A DNA stretch of 64,000 nt from Hamadaea tsunoensis DSM 44101. GTDB lineage: Bacteria; Actinomycetota; Actinomycetes; Mycobacteriales; Micromonosporaceae. Location: NCBI RefSeq assembly GCF_000428945.1, contig NZ_AUAX01000029.1:1-64000 (forward strand), given 5' to 3'. Positions 57,375 through 64,000 of the stretch are shown here, one piece after another. Position 1 is the stretch's first letter. Each line of letters opens with the position of its first letter. The notes beneath the pieces are model-generated. The model saw only the letters and a program-made list of their open reading frames with translations. It was not told where the DNA came from and did not search any database. The position numbers and the translations under genes are program-made.

Positions 57375-60221
57375 ATGTCACGGGACGAGCTGCGGTTCGC
57401 GGTGCTGGGACCGGTACGGGCGTGGCGCGGCGCCGAGGAGATCGATCTGGGGGCGCCGCAGCAGCGGGCTTTGCTGGCGTTGCTGGTCGCGCGGGCGGGT
57501 GAGCCGGTCAGCCTGGACCAGGCCGTGGATGTGCTCTGGGGAGTGGACCCGCCGGGCACCGCGGTGAACGTGGTACACCGGCACGTCGGTGTGCTGCGCC
57601 GGCTGCTGGAGCCGGATCTGGCGGTGCGGTCGGCGGGCCGGTGGCTGCTGCGTTCGGCCGGCGGCTACCGGCTGGACGTCGACGGCGACGTGGTCGACGT
57701 GCTGCGGTTCCGTGCGTTGAACCGGCAGGCGCGCCAGGCGTCCGACGCCGGCCGCGCCGCCACGCTGTACGCGGAGGCGCTGGAGCTGTGGCATGGCGTG
57801 TGCGCGGCGGGCCTGGACGCCGATGTCCGCGCGCACCCGGTTTTCGCGGCGCTGGAACGGGAGTACCTGGCCACGGCGAGGTACGCCGCCGAGGCGGGTG
57901 TCCAGGCCGGGCAGGTGCATCGGCTGCTGCCGCTGTTGCGGGAGGCCGCGGTGCGGGCCCCGCTCGACGAGCCGTTGCAGGCGGGTCTGGTGCTGGCGCT
58001 GGCGGCGGCCGGTCAGCAGGCCGAGGCGCTCGCCGTCGTTCAGCGGGTCCGCGAGCAGCTGGCCGACGATCTCGGTGTCGATCCGGGCGCCGAGCTGACC
58101 GCGGCGTACGCGGCGGTCCTGCGGCGTGACGCCGGGCGAACGGATGCCGCGGTCGCGCCGGTGCAACGGCCGAGGCCCGCGCAGCTGCCGGCGGATCCGG
58201 CGTCGTTCGTGGGCCGCCGGACGGAACTGGCCCGGGCGCTGTCGTTGCATGCCGGCGGTGACGCGGCGGCGACGGTGGTGATCGGTGCCGTGGGCGGCAT
58301 GGCGGGGGTGGGGAAGACGACCCTCGCGGTGCACTGGGCGCATCAAGTCGCCGATCAGTTCGCCGACGGCCAGCTGTACGTGAATCTGCGCGGATTCTCG
58401 GCGGAGCCGGAGGTCATGCGTCCGGAGCAGGCGCTGCGCGGTTTCCTGGACGCGCTCGGCGTCGCCCCGCAGAACGTCCCGGTCGAGGTGGACGCCCAGG
58501 CGGCGCTCTATCGCAGCCTGCTGACCGGCCGCCGGATGCTGGTCCTGCTGGACAACGCCCGGGACGTCGAGCAGGTGCGGCCGCTGCTGCCGGGGGCGGG
58601 TGGCTGCCTCGCGATCGTCACCAGCCGCAACGCGATGACGGGGCTGGTCGCCGCCGAGGGCGCGCAGTCGCTGACGCTGGACGTGTGGCCCGCCGACCAG
58701 GCCCGTGACTTCCTCGCCCGCCGGCTCGGCGCCGACCGGGTGGCCGCGGAGCCCGAGGCCGTGGAGCACATCGTCACGCTGTGCGCCGGGCTGCCGCTGG
58801 CGCTGGCCATTGTGGCGGCCCGGGCCGTCACGAATCCCGCGTTTCCCCTGGCCGTCTCCGCGGCGGAGTTACGGGAGGCGCACGGCAGCCTCGAAGCGTT
58901 CAGCGGCGCCGACGCGGGTACCAACGTGCGGGCGACGTTCTCCTGGTCGTACCGGACGCTCAGCCCCGAGGCCGCGCGGCTGTTCCGGCTCCTGGGCACT
59001 CTGGCCGGACCGGATGTCGGCCTGGCCGCGGCGGCGAGCCTGGTCGGTGCGCCGGTCCGGCAGGTGCGGCCGCTGCTCGCCGAACTGACCGCGGCCCACC
59101 TGCTCCTGCAGCCCTCACCCGGCCGGTTCGGGTTCCATGAGCTGCTGGCGGCGTACGCGGCGGAGCTGGCCGAGACGGTCGACGGGGTGGCCGAGTCGGA
59201 TCTCGCCGGCCGGCGGATCGTCGAGTACTACCTGCGCGCGGTGTCGCGGGCGGACCACCTGCTGCTGCCGAAGCGGATACCCGCGCGGCTCGACCGGCCG
59301 CCGGTCGACGGTCACGTCGTCGACGAGCCGATGGCGGATCAACCCGCGGCGCTGGCCTGGCTGACCGCCGAGCGGGCCGTGCTGACCGCGCTGATCGAAC
59401 GGACCGCCCGGGACGGCCGGCATGTCGAGACGCGGTCCCTCGCCGACCGCCTGGACGCCTTCCTGCACCGGCAGGGGCACTGGCACGACTGGGTCGCGGC
59501 CCGCCGCCACGCGCTGCTCGCGACCGAGCGCGGCGCCGACCGGGCCGCCCTGGCCGGCGCGTACCGCGGCCTCGGGCACGCGCTGACCCAGGTGCGTCGT
59601 CACGACGAGGCACGTGCCCAGTTCACGCTCGCCCTGGCCGGTTTCGACGGCACCGGCGACCGCACGGAGCAGGGCCATGTCTACCGCGGGATCGCGCGCA
59701 CCTACGTGCACGAGGGCCGGTACGCCGAGATGGTGCGCCATTGCGAGCTGGCCGGCGACCTCTACCGGGCCGACGGCAACGACAACGGGTACGCCAAGGC
59801 GCTCAACGAGGCCGGTTTCGGGTACGCGCACCTCGGCGACTTCGCCACGGCGCTGCGGAACTGCACGGCGGCGCTGGCGATCTTCGAGCGGCTCGGCGAC
59901 CGGCACGGCCAGGCGGCCACATTGGACAGTATCGGCTACGCCCACCACCGTCTCGGTGATCACCGGGTCGCCATCGAGTTCCTCGGCCGCGCGCTGCAGA
60001 TGTGTCGCGAGGTTGGCGAACGGTACGGCGAGGCCGAGACGCTGATGCACCTGGGCGACGCGTGGCAGGCCTACGCGGACGGCAGGGCCGCCGCGGAGCA
60101 CTGGCGGGCGGCGGAGGCGATCCTCGTCGAGCTCGGCCATCCCGATCTTGAGCGGGTCCGGGCCAGTCTCGCCGCGGCCGCGCCGCCCGCGTACCAGGGG
60201 GCATTGGTCACAGGCTCGTGA
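57375..60221 (+). CDS. AfsR/SARP-family regulator with NB-ARC and TPR domains
   Basis: 948 residues. Residues 1-95 form an OmpR-type winged helix (FAVLGPVRAWRGAEEIDLGAPQQRALLALLV). Residues 95-245 form the bacterial transcriptional activator domain (GGYRLDVDGDVVDVLRF through DDLGVDPGAELTAAY). The NB-ARC ATPase spans about 265-545, with P-loop GGMAGVGKTTLAVHW near 308, LLDNARDVEQVRPLLPG and CAGLPLALAI. From about 720, TPR repeats (GDFATALRNCTAALAIFERLGDRHGQAATLDSIGYAH). These proteins switch on secondary-metabolite or development genes in response to ATP and partner binding. No biosynthetic cluster is evident in the window, so the target is unknown. Tail overlaps the SDR gene by 14 bp. Confidence 0.95.
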   Translation: MSRDELRFAVLGPVRAWRGAEEIDLGAPQQRALLALLVARAGEPVSLDQAVDVLWGVDPPGTAVNVVHRHVGVLRRLLEPDLAVRSAGRWLLRSAGGYRLDVDGDVVDVLRFRALNRQARQASDAGRAATLYAEALELWHGVCAAGLDADVRAHPVFAALEREYLATARYAAEAGVQAGQVHRLLPLLREAAVRAPLDEPLQAGLVLALAAAGQQAEALAVVQRVREQLADDLGVDPGAELTAAYAAVLRRDAGRTDAAVAPVQRPRPAQLPADPASFVGRRTELARALSLHAGGDAAATVVIGAVGGMAGVGKTTLAVHWAHQVADQFADGQLYVNLRGFSAEPEVMRPEQALRGFLDALGVAPQNVPVEVDAQAALYRSLLTGRRMLVLLDNARDVEQVRPLLPGAGGCLAIVTSRNAMTGLVAAEGAQSLTLDVWPADQARDFLARRLGADRVAAEPEAVEHIVTLCAGLPLALAIVAARAVTNPAFPLAVSAAELREAHGSLEAFSGADAGTNVRATFSWSYRTLSPEAARLFRLLGTLAGPDVGLAAAASLVGAPVRQVRPLLAELTAAHLLLQPSPGRFGFHELLAAYAAELAETVDGVAESDLAGRRIVEYYLRAVSRADHLLLPKRIPARLDRPPVDGHVVDEPMADQPAALAWLTAERAVLTALIERTARDGRHVETRSLADRLDAFLHRQGHWHDWVAARRHALLATERGADRAALAGAYRGLGHALTQVRRHDEARAQFTLALAGFDGTGDRTEQGHVYRGIARTYVHEGRYAEMVRHCELAGDLYRADGNDNGYAKALNEAGFGYAHLGDFATALRNCTAALAIFERLGDRHGQAATLDSIGYAHHRLGDHRVAIEFLGRALQMCREVGERYGEAETLMHLGDAWQAYADGRAAAEHWRAAEAILVELGHPDLERVRASLAAAAPPAYQGALVTGS

Positions 60222-60996
60222 TCAGGCCGCCGTCGATGATGAAGTCGGCGCCGGTCACGTTTCCCGCTCGGCCGCCGGCCAGCAGCAGGACGAGGTCGGC
60301 CACCTCCTCCGGTCGGGTGAACCGGCCGGTCGCGGACTGCCCGGCGGCCTGCCGCGCCACCGCTTCCGGGTCACCGCCGCCTGCGCGGGCGACGGTCGCC
60401 GCGACGCCCTCGGTGCCCAGCCACAGTGATGTGCTGACCGGCCCGGGGCTGACGGTGTTGACGCGGATACCGCGCGGCCCCACCTCCTTCGACAACGCCT
60501 TGCTGAAACTCAGCAGGGCGGCCTTCGCGGCGCTGTAGTCGATGACGAGCGGATCGGGCAGCCGCGAGTTCACCGAGGCCACCGTCACGATGGTCCCCGC
60601 GCCCCGGTCGAGCAGGACGGGCAGGGCCGCGCGGGTGGTGCGTACTGCGGCGAGGAGGTTGATGGTCAGCGTCGAGATCCAGTCGTCGTCGGTGACGGAC
60701 AGGAACCCGCCGGTACGCGGCTGAACGGCGCCGACGTTGTTGACCAGAATGTCGAGGCCGCCGGTGGCGGAGGTCGCCTCGGCCACCAGGGTCGCCGGGC
60801 CGTCCGGTGTGGACAGGTCGACCGCCACCGGGTGTACGCGCCCGTCGGCGGCGAGCTGGGCCAGTTCGGGGGTGACATGACGGGCCCCCGCGGTGACGTG
60901 GACGCCCTCGCCAGCCAGCGCCTTCGTGATCGCGAGTCCGATGCCCTTGCCCGCGCCGGTGACAATCGCGGTCTTGCCGGTCAGCTGCAAATCCAT
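60208..60996 (-). CDS. Short-chain dehydrogenase/reductase
   Basis: 262 residues. Motifs TAIVTGAGKGIGLAITKAL, LDILVNNVGAV, VASVNSRLPDPLVIDYSAAKAALLSFSKAL (Ser, Tyr, Lys triad) and VNTVSPGPVSTSLW are complete for a classical SDR; GTGGLDI and GADFIIDGGL end it. Probably NADP-linked, substrate unknown. First minus-strand gene of the right-hand end; separated from the upstream hydrolase operon by a strong hairpin. Confidence 0.93.
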   Translation of the reverse strand: MDLQLTGKTAIVTGAGKGIGLAITKALAGEGVHVTAGARHVTPELAQLAADGRVHPVAVDLSTPDGPATLVAEATSATGGLDILVNNVGAVQPRTGGFLSVTDDDWISTLTINLLAAVRTTRAALPVLLDRGAGTIVTVASVNSRLPDPLVIDYSAAKAALLSFSKALSKEVGPRGIRVNTVSPGPVSTSLWLGTEGVAATVARAGGGDPEAVARQAAGQSATGRFTRPEEVADLVLLLAGGRAGNVTGADFIIDGGLITSL

Positions 60997-61037
60997 GACG
61001 AGTCCTTCTCGGTTGCTTCTCGTGTCCTTCTCGTGGG

Positions 61038-61080
61038 CCGGCCGGCCCCGCGGTGGCGTCGCCATGCCGGGGCCGGCCGG
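61038..61080. terminator. Terminator of the hydrolase operon
   Basis: CCGGCCGGCCCC (61038-61049) pairs with GGGGCCGGCCGG (61069-61080) around a 19-nt loop, 63 bp beyond the stop of the epoxide-hydrolase-like gene on the minus strand. Confidence 0.75.
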
Positions 61081-61142
61081 TGGTGCTCGGTCGGTGCTGC
61101 TCGCAGGGTGCTGCTCGGACGGTGGATCAGAGTGGCGGGCGC

Positions 61143-62108
61143 TCAGGCCAGGAAGGTGAGCAGGAGCCGGGTGAGTTCGGCCGGGTGCTCCTCGTAGATC
61201 CAGTGGCCGGAGTTCGCGATCACGGCGCCGGTGACGTTGGTCGCGTACTGCCTGACCTGGGTTTCCTCGGTGTCGCGCAGGCTGCCGTCGGCGCCGATGG
61301 CCAGCACCGGCATGGTGAGCTTGACCTCGGCGTACGTCAGGTTGTCGGCGATGTCGGCGGGGAAGGCCCGGAACCATCCGAAGCTCGCCTTCAGATGAGC
61401 GGGGTCGCGCAGGTACCGGGCGAACTCGCGGACCTCGACCGGCCCGATGGCGTTCTTCTGGACCTCGAGCGAGTCGGTGAACCGGTCCACCCACACCTCC
61501 TCCCGGCCCTGGACGAGTTGTTCGGGCAGGCCGTTGGTCAGGGAGAAGAAGCCGAAATGCCAGGCACCCGGGCCCTTGTCCGTCAGGGACGGGAAGGTGT
61601 ACAGGTTCGCGTCCGGGATGGGCGCCTCGCTGAGCACCAGCTTGGTCACCTCACCCGGGTGGGCGGCGGCATAGGCGTACGCGACCATGGTGCCGATGTC
61701 GTGCCCGACCAGCCGGATGTCGTGGTTCAGGCCGAGCTTCACGAGCAGGCGGTGGATGTCGTCCGCCATGGTCTTCTTGTCGTAGCCGCCGGCCGGGGCG
61801 TCGCTGCCGCCGGCGCCGCGCAGGTCGGGCGCGATGACCGTGTAGTGCTTGGCCAGCTCCGGCAGCAGCCCCCGCCATTCGTACCAGGTCTGCGGGAAGC
61901 CGTGCACCAGAACCAGCGTCGGGCCGCTGCCGCCGCGTACGTAGTTGATCCCGACGGTGCCGACGGAGACCTTCTGCTCCGTGAAGCCGTACGGCACGCG
62001 GCGTTCGCGGCCGTCGTGGGCGGCAGCGGCCGCGGGCAGCAGGAACACGAGGGCCGCCGCCATCGCCAGCCACCGCAGCCGGCCGTGCCCGGCGAGACGG
62101 GTGCTCAC
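61143..62108 (-). CDS. Exported alpha/beta hydrolase, epoxide-hydrolase-like
   Basis: 321 residues from GTG 62108 (GTGA overlap with the upstream gene). The N-terminus is a signal or anchor (LRWLAMAAALVFLLPAAAAAH). Epoxide-hydrolase-type motifs: LVHGFPQTWYEWRGL near 72, APDLRGAGGSDAP, nucleophile LVGHDIGTMVAYAYA with Asp in the GHDIG elbow near 140 (as in epoxide hydrolases and dehalogenases), cap helices, and His in NSGHWIYEEHP near 300. Extracytoplasmic detoxification or polyketide tailoring is possible. Confidence 0.88.
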   Translation of the reverse strand: MSTRLAGHGRLRWLAMAAALVFLLPAAAAAHDGRERRVPYGFTEQKVSVGTVGINYVRGGSGPTLVLVHGFPQTWYEWRGLLPELAKHYTVIAPDLRGAGGSDAPAGGYDKKTMADDIHRLLVKLGLNHDIRLVGHDIGTMVAYAYAAAHPGEVTKLVLSEAPIPDANLYTFPSLTDKGPGAWHFGFFSLTNGLPEQLVQGREEVWVDRFTDSLEVQKNAIGPVEVREFARYLRDPAHLKASFGWFRAFPADIADNLTYAEVKLTMPVLAIGADGSLRDTEETQVRQYATNVTGAVIANSGHWIYEEHPAELTRLLLTFLA

Positions 62109-62902
62109 AGCGACTGCTCCTGGAGCCACGCCAGGCACGCGTCGGCGACGTCGCGCCAGCCGCTGTCGATGGTCAGCGAATGCGCCCGGTCGGGGAACTC
62201 CAGGATGTCGTTGACCGTGCTGGCGTGCCGGTACTGCTTCAGCGTGGCGCGGGTGACGGACTCGGGCACCGTGTGGTCCTTGCCGCCCATGATCAGCAGC
62301 AGCGGGCCGCGGGATTCGTTGGCGGTGTCCACCTTGGCCGGCGAGTGCGGGTTGAAGTTGGCCGCCGCCGCCTCGAACAGCGGCTTGCCGGGCGCGGGGA
62401 TCGTCCACCGCTCGTACAGCTCCTGCGACTCCGCTTCGGAGACGGCGTTGCCGAACGCGAACCGGAACTGCTCCTCGGTCAGCGAGACGGCCTTGTGCAG
62501 GTTGCCGGGGTTCTTGAACACCGGCAGCGTCGCCCGCAACGCGGACAGCGGCAGCGGCAGGACGCCCTTGATCTGAGCGGCGTCGATGGCGATCGCGGCG
62601 GCGGCCAGGTCGAGGCCGAGCAGCTTCTGGGCGATCATGCCGCCGAACGAGTGCCCGATGAGGATCGGCTTGGTGTCGAGCTGCTCGATGATGCCCGCGT
62701 AGTGCTGGACCACGTCGTCGATGCCGTGGTCGGCGAGGCGTTCGGGGTGGGCGCGGGTCTCCTCGACGGTGTCGGCGTCGCCCGGCCAGCCCGGCGCGGC
62801 CGGAGCGTAGCCCGCTTCGCGGAACAGGTCGGACCATGGCGTCCACGAGGTGGCGTGCAGCCACAGTCCGTGGATGAAGATGACCGGTGTCGGCGTGTGC
62901 AT
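62105..62902 (-). CDS. Alpha/beta hydrolase
   Basis: 265 residues, ATG 62902 with GGGAGAG upstream. Starts VIFIHGLWLHATSWTPW; nucleophile Ser in LIGHSFGGMIAQKLL near 98; acid Asp in MGGKDHTVP near 220; His in RAHSLTIDS near 247. Cytoplasmic. Overlaps the next hydrolase by GTGA. Four related hydrolase-type genes in series (this one, 61143, 62932 and the truncated one at the edge) suggest one catabolic or tailoring operon. Substrate unknown. Confidence 0.88.
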   Translation of the reverse strand: MHTPTPVIFIHGLWLHATSWTPWSDLFREAGYAPAAPGWPGDADTVEETRAHPERLADHGIDDVVQHYAGIIEQLDTKPILIGHSFGGMIAQKLLGLDLAAAAIAIDAAQIKGVLPLPLSALRATLPVFKNPGNLHKAVSLTEEQFRFAFGNAVSEAESQELYERWTIPAPGKPLFEAAAANFNPHSPAKVDTANESRGPLLLIMGGKDHTVPESVTRATLKQYRHASTVNDILEFPDRAHSLTIDSGWRDVADACLAWLQEQSL

Positions 62903-62931
62903 GGTTCTCTCCCAGGTGAGCGTGGCGACGG

Positions 62932-63768
62932 TCAGGCCGTGGCGCGGGCGGCGGCGCGGACGAGGTCCACGACGAGGTTGGGGTGGGTGACGAAATACGC
63001 GTGCGAGGCGCCGGGGATCTCCACCGTGTGCGAGCCGGCCCGGGCGGCCATGGCGCGCTGGGACGCCGGCGGGATCGCCTGGTCGGCGCCCGACACCGCG
63101 TACCACGACGGGATGCCGCGCCAGGCGGGCTCTCCCGAGGGCGTGTCCAGCGCGGTCAGCGTGACGGGGCGCTGGGTGGCCGCCATCGCCAGCGCCTGCG
63201 CGGCGCCGACCTCGCTGATGAACGCCCGGCGGAACTCCTCCGGCCGGATGGAGAGCTCCACGTCGGTGCCGCCGCCCGCGATCGGGATCTGCGTGGCGGC
63301 GACCACGTCCGGCAGGGAGCCGCCGGCGCTGAGGGCGAAGGCGGACTCGCCCGCGTCGGGGACGAACGCGGCGATGTACACCAGCGCCTTGACGTTCGGG
63401 TTCCCGGTCGCGGCGTTGGTGATCACCGCGCCGCCGTAGGAGTGCCCGACGAGGACGACCGGGCCGGTGATCGAGGCGAGCACGGCCGAGACGTACGCGG
63501 CGTCGGTGGTCAGCGCGCGCAGCGGATTGGCCACCGCGACGACCGGGAAGCCGTCGGCCTGCAGGCGCTGGACCGCGCCGGTCCAGCTCGACGCGTCGGC
63601 GAACGCGCCGTGCACGAGCACGACGGTCGGCCGGGCGCGCCCGGCGGCACCGGGGCCGGCCGCGGCGGCCGCCTGCGCGGGGGCGGCGGACGCGACGATG
63701 CCCAGGCTCGCGGCGGCCGACACAGTGGCGAGTCCGGTCAGGACGGTTCTTCGTGATGCGGTGTTCAT
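62932..63768 (-). CDS. Tat-exported alpha/beta hydrolase
   Basis: 278 residues. Twin-arginine signal (SRRTVLTGLATVSAAASLG) ending near residue 34. Fold motifs VVLVHGAFADASSWTGAV, nucleophile LVGHSYGGAVITNAA near 110 (Ser), and PGASHAYFVTHP His near 258. PSWYAVSGADQAIPPASQR is shared with the truncated gene upstream (63783-64000), so the two are tandem paralogues that differ in export signal or body. Spacing to it is 14 bp. Confidence 0.9.
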   Translation of the reverse strand: MNTASRRTVLTGLATVSAAASLGIVASAAPAQAAAAAGPGAAGRARPTVVLVHGAFADASSWTGAVQRLQADGFPVVAVANPLRALTTDAAYVSAVLASITGPVVLVGHSYGGAVITNAATGNPNVKALVYIAAFVPDAGESAFALSAGGSLPDVVAATQIPIAGGGTDVELSIRPEEFRRAFISEVGAAQALAMAATQRPVTLTALDTPSGEPAWRGIPSWYAVSGADQAIPPASQRAMAARAGSHTVEIPGASHAYFVTHPNLVVDLVRAAARATA

Positions 63769-63782
63769 AGCGGTATGCCCTT

Positions 63783-64000
63783 TCAACGAAGAGTCCGCGC
63801 GGCCGTGATGATCACGTCCGCGACGGCGGTGGGCTGGGAGACCATGACGGCGTGCGAACCGGCCGTCTCGGTGATGTGCGATCCGGCGCGCCGGGCCATG
63901 TGGCGCTGGGCGTCGACGTGGATGGCCTGGTCGTCGGTGGCCACGAGGTACCACGACGGCAGCCGCCGCCAGGCGGGTACGCCCGAGGCGTCGGCGAAAC
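63783..64000 (-). CDS. Alpha/beta hydrolase, C-terminal part (cut by window end)
   Basis: The stop is at 63783-63785 and the frame stays open to base 64000, giving the last 71 codons: SGVPAWRRLPSWYLVATDD and AGSHITETAGSHAVMVSQ are readable. It aligns along its length with the C-terminus of the 62932-63768 hydrolase, including the catalytic His (GSHAVMV). N-terminus lies beyond the window. Likely first or earlier gene of the hydrolase operon. Confidence 0.85.
   Translation of the reverse strand, partial: FADASGVPAWRRLPSWYLVATDDQAIHVDAQRHMARRAGSHITETAGSHAVMVSQPTAVADVIITAARTLR

Noticed and set aside
1-64000. tRNA, rRNA, prophage, transposase or integrase genes
   Set aside because: None of the diagnostic sequences or proteins was found on either strand by reading; short degenerate copies could be missed without a search.

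Overview
The window is high-GC actinobacterial DNA. Third codon positions are strongly G/C, many starts are GTG or TTG, ribosome sites are GGAGG-like, and GTACGC-type words recur. The gene set (AfsR/SARP regulator, single-polypeptide sigma factor, secreted ricin-lectin hydrolases, SCO2322-type ECF operon, riboswitch-controlled nrdAB) fits a mycelial actinomycete, probably Micromonosporaceae (Actinoplanes/Micromonospora/Dactylosporangium type). The family assignment is inference. No rRNA, tRNA, CRISPR array, transposase or integrase was seen. The window reads as chromosomal accessory and housekeeping DNA.

Layout. 1-4.7 kb: the 3' part of a large RHS/YD-repeat polymorphic toxin with a Hint domain and C-terminal toxin, followed by its candidate immunity gene. 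4.8-8.0 kb: D-aminopeptidase, PRC-barrel protein and a secreted metzincin-ricin protein. 8.2-13.5 kb: NarL-type two-component pair and a MacB/FtsX-type ABC exporter. 13.6-18.8 kb: DedA, Na+/H+ antiporter, DUF952, membrane protein and lipoprotein. 18.8-31.7 kb: three secreted glycoside hydrolases (clan-A-like, GH43-like with ricin lectin, GH2) interspersed with a WYL-regulated oxidoreductase unit and small enzymes. 31.8-34.5 kb: BON/OmpA envelope operon and a calcineurin-like phosphodiesterase. 34.6-37.5 kb: an isolated infC paralogue and an ECF-type sigma factor fused through a membrane helix to an extracellular beta-propeller. 40.1-48.4 kb: a vitamin B12 locus. Two cobalamin riboswitches point in opposite directions, one over an ECF transporter operon that includes a transcobalamin-like surface protein, the other over nrdAB together with paired NrdR boxes. 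48.5-64 kb: HEAT-like protein, GNAT, a TetR-controlled monooxygenase/SDR/MFS cluster, an AfsR-type regulator, and a minus-strand run of SDR and alpha/beta hydrolases cut by the window edge.

Two families of intergenic inverted-repeat elements stand out. Family A is a 146-bp element present three times (10175-10320, 34649-34794, 56915-57060). Each copy has four 24-bp units in the order forward-forward-reverse-reverse, with identical 18-14-18 bp spacers. Family B is a 70-bp hairpin element present twice (20851-20920, 27826-27895). Neither encodes protein, and I cannot match either to a named repeat family.

Working picture of the B12 locus: when cobalamin is scarce, both riboswitches should permit expression. 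The cell then imports cobalamin through the ECF system and makes the B12-independent class Ia ribonucleotide reductase. When cobalamin is plentiful both are shut off, and a class II enzyme encoded elsewhere presumably takes over. This logic is established for nrdABS in Streptomyces; its extension to the divergent ECF operon is read from the sequence here.

Gene-free stretches over 300 bp: 10008-10371 holds repeat A1 and otherwise nothing recognised. 20687-20994 holds B1. 34457-35067 holds A2, a 16-bp inverted repeat and a tiny leader ORF; its first 190 bp show nothing clear. 44425-45005 holds the two riboswitches and promoters. 56873-57374 holds A3 and a 16-bp palindrome; 57198-57374 shows nothing clear.
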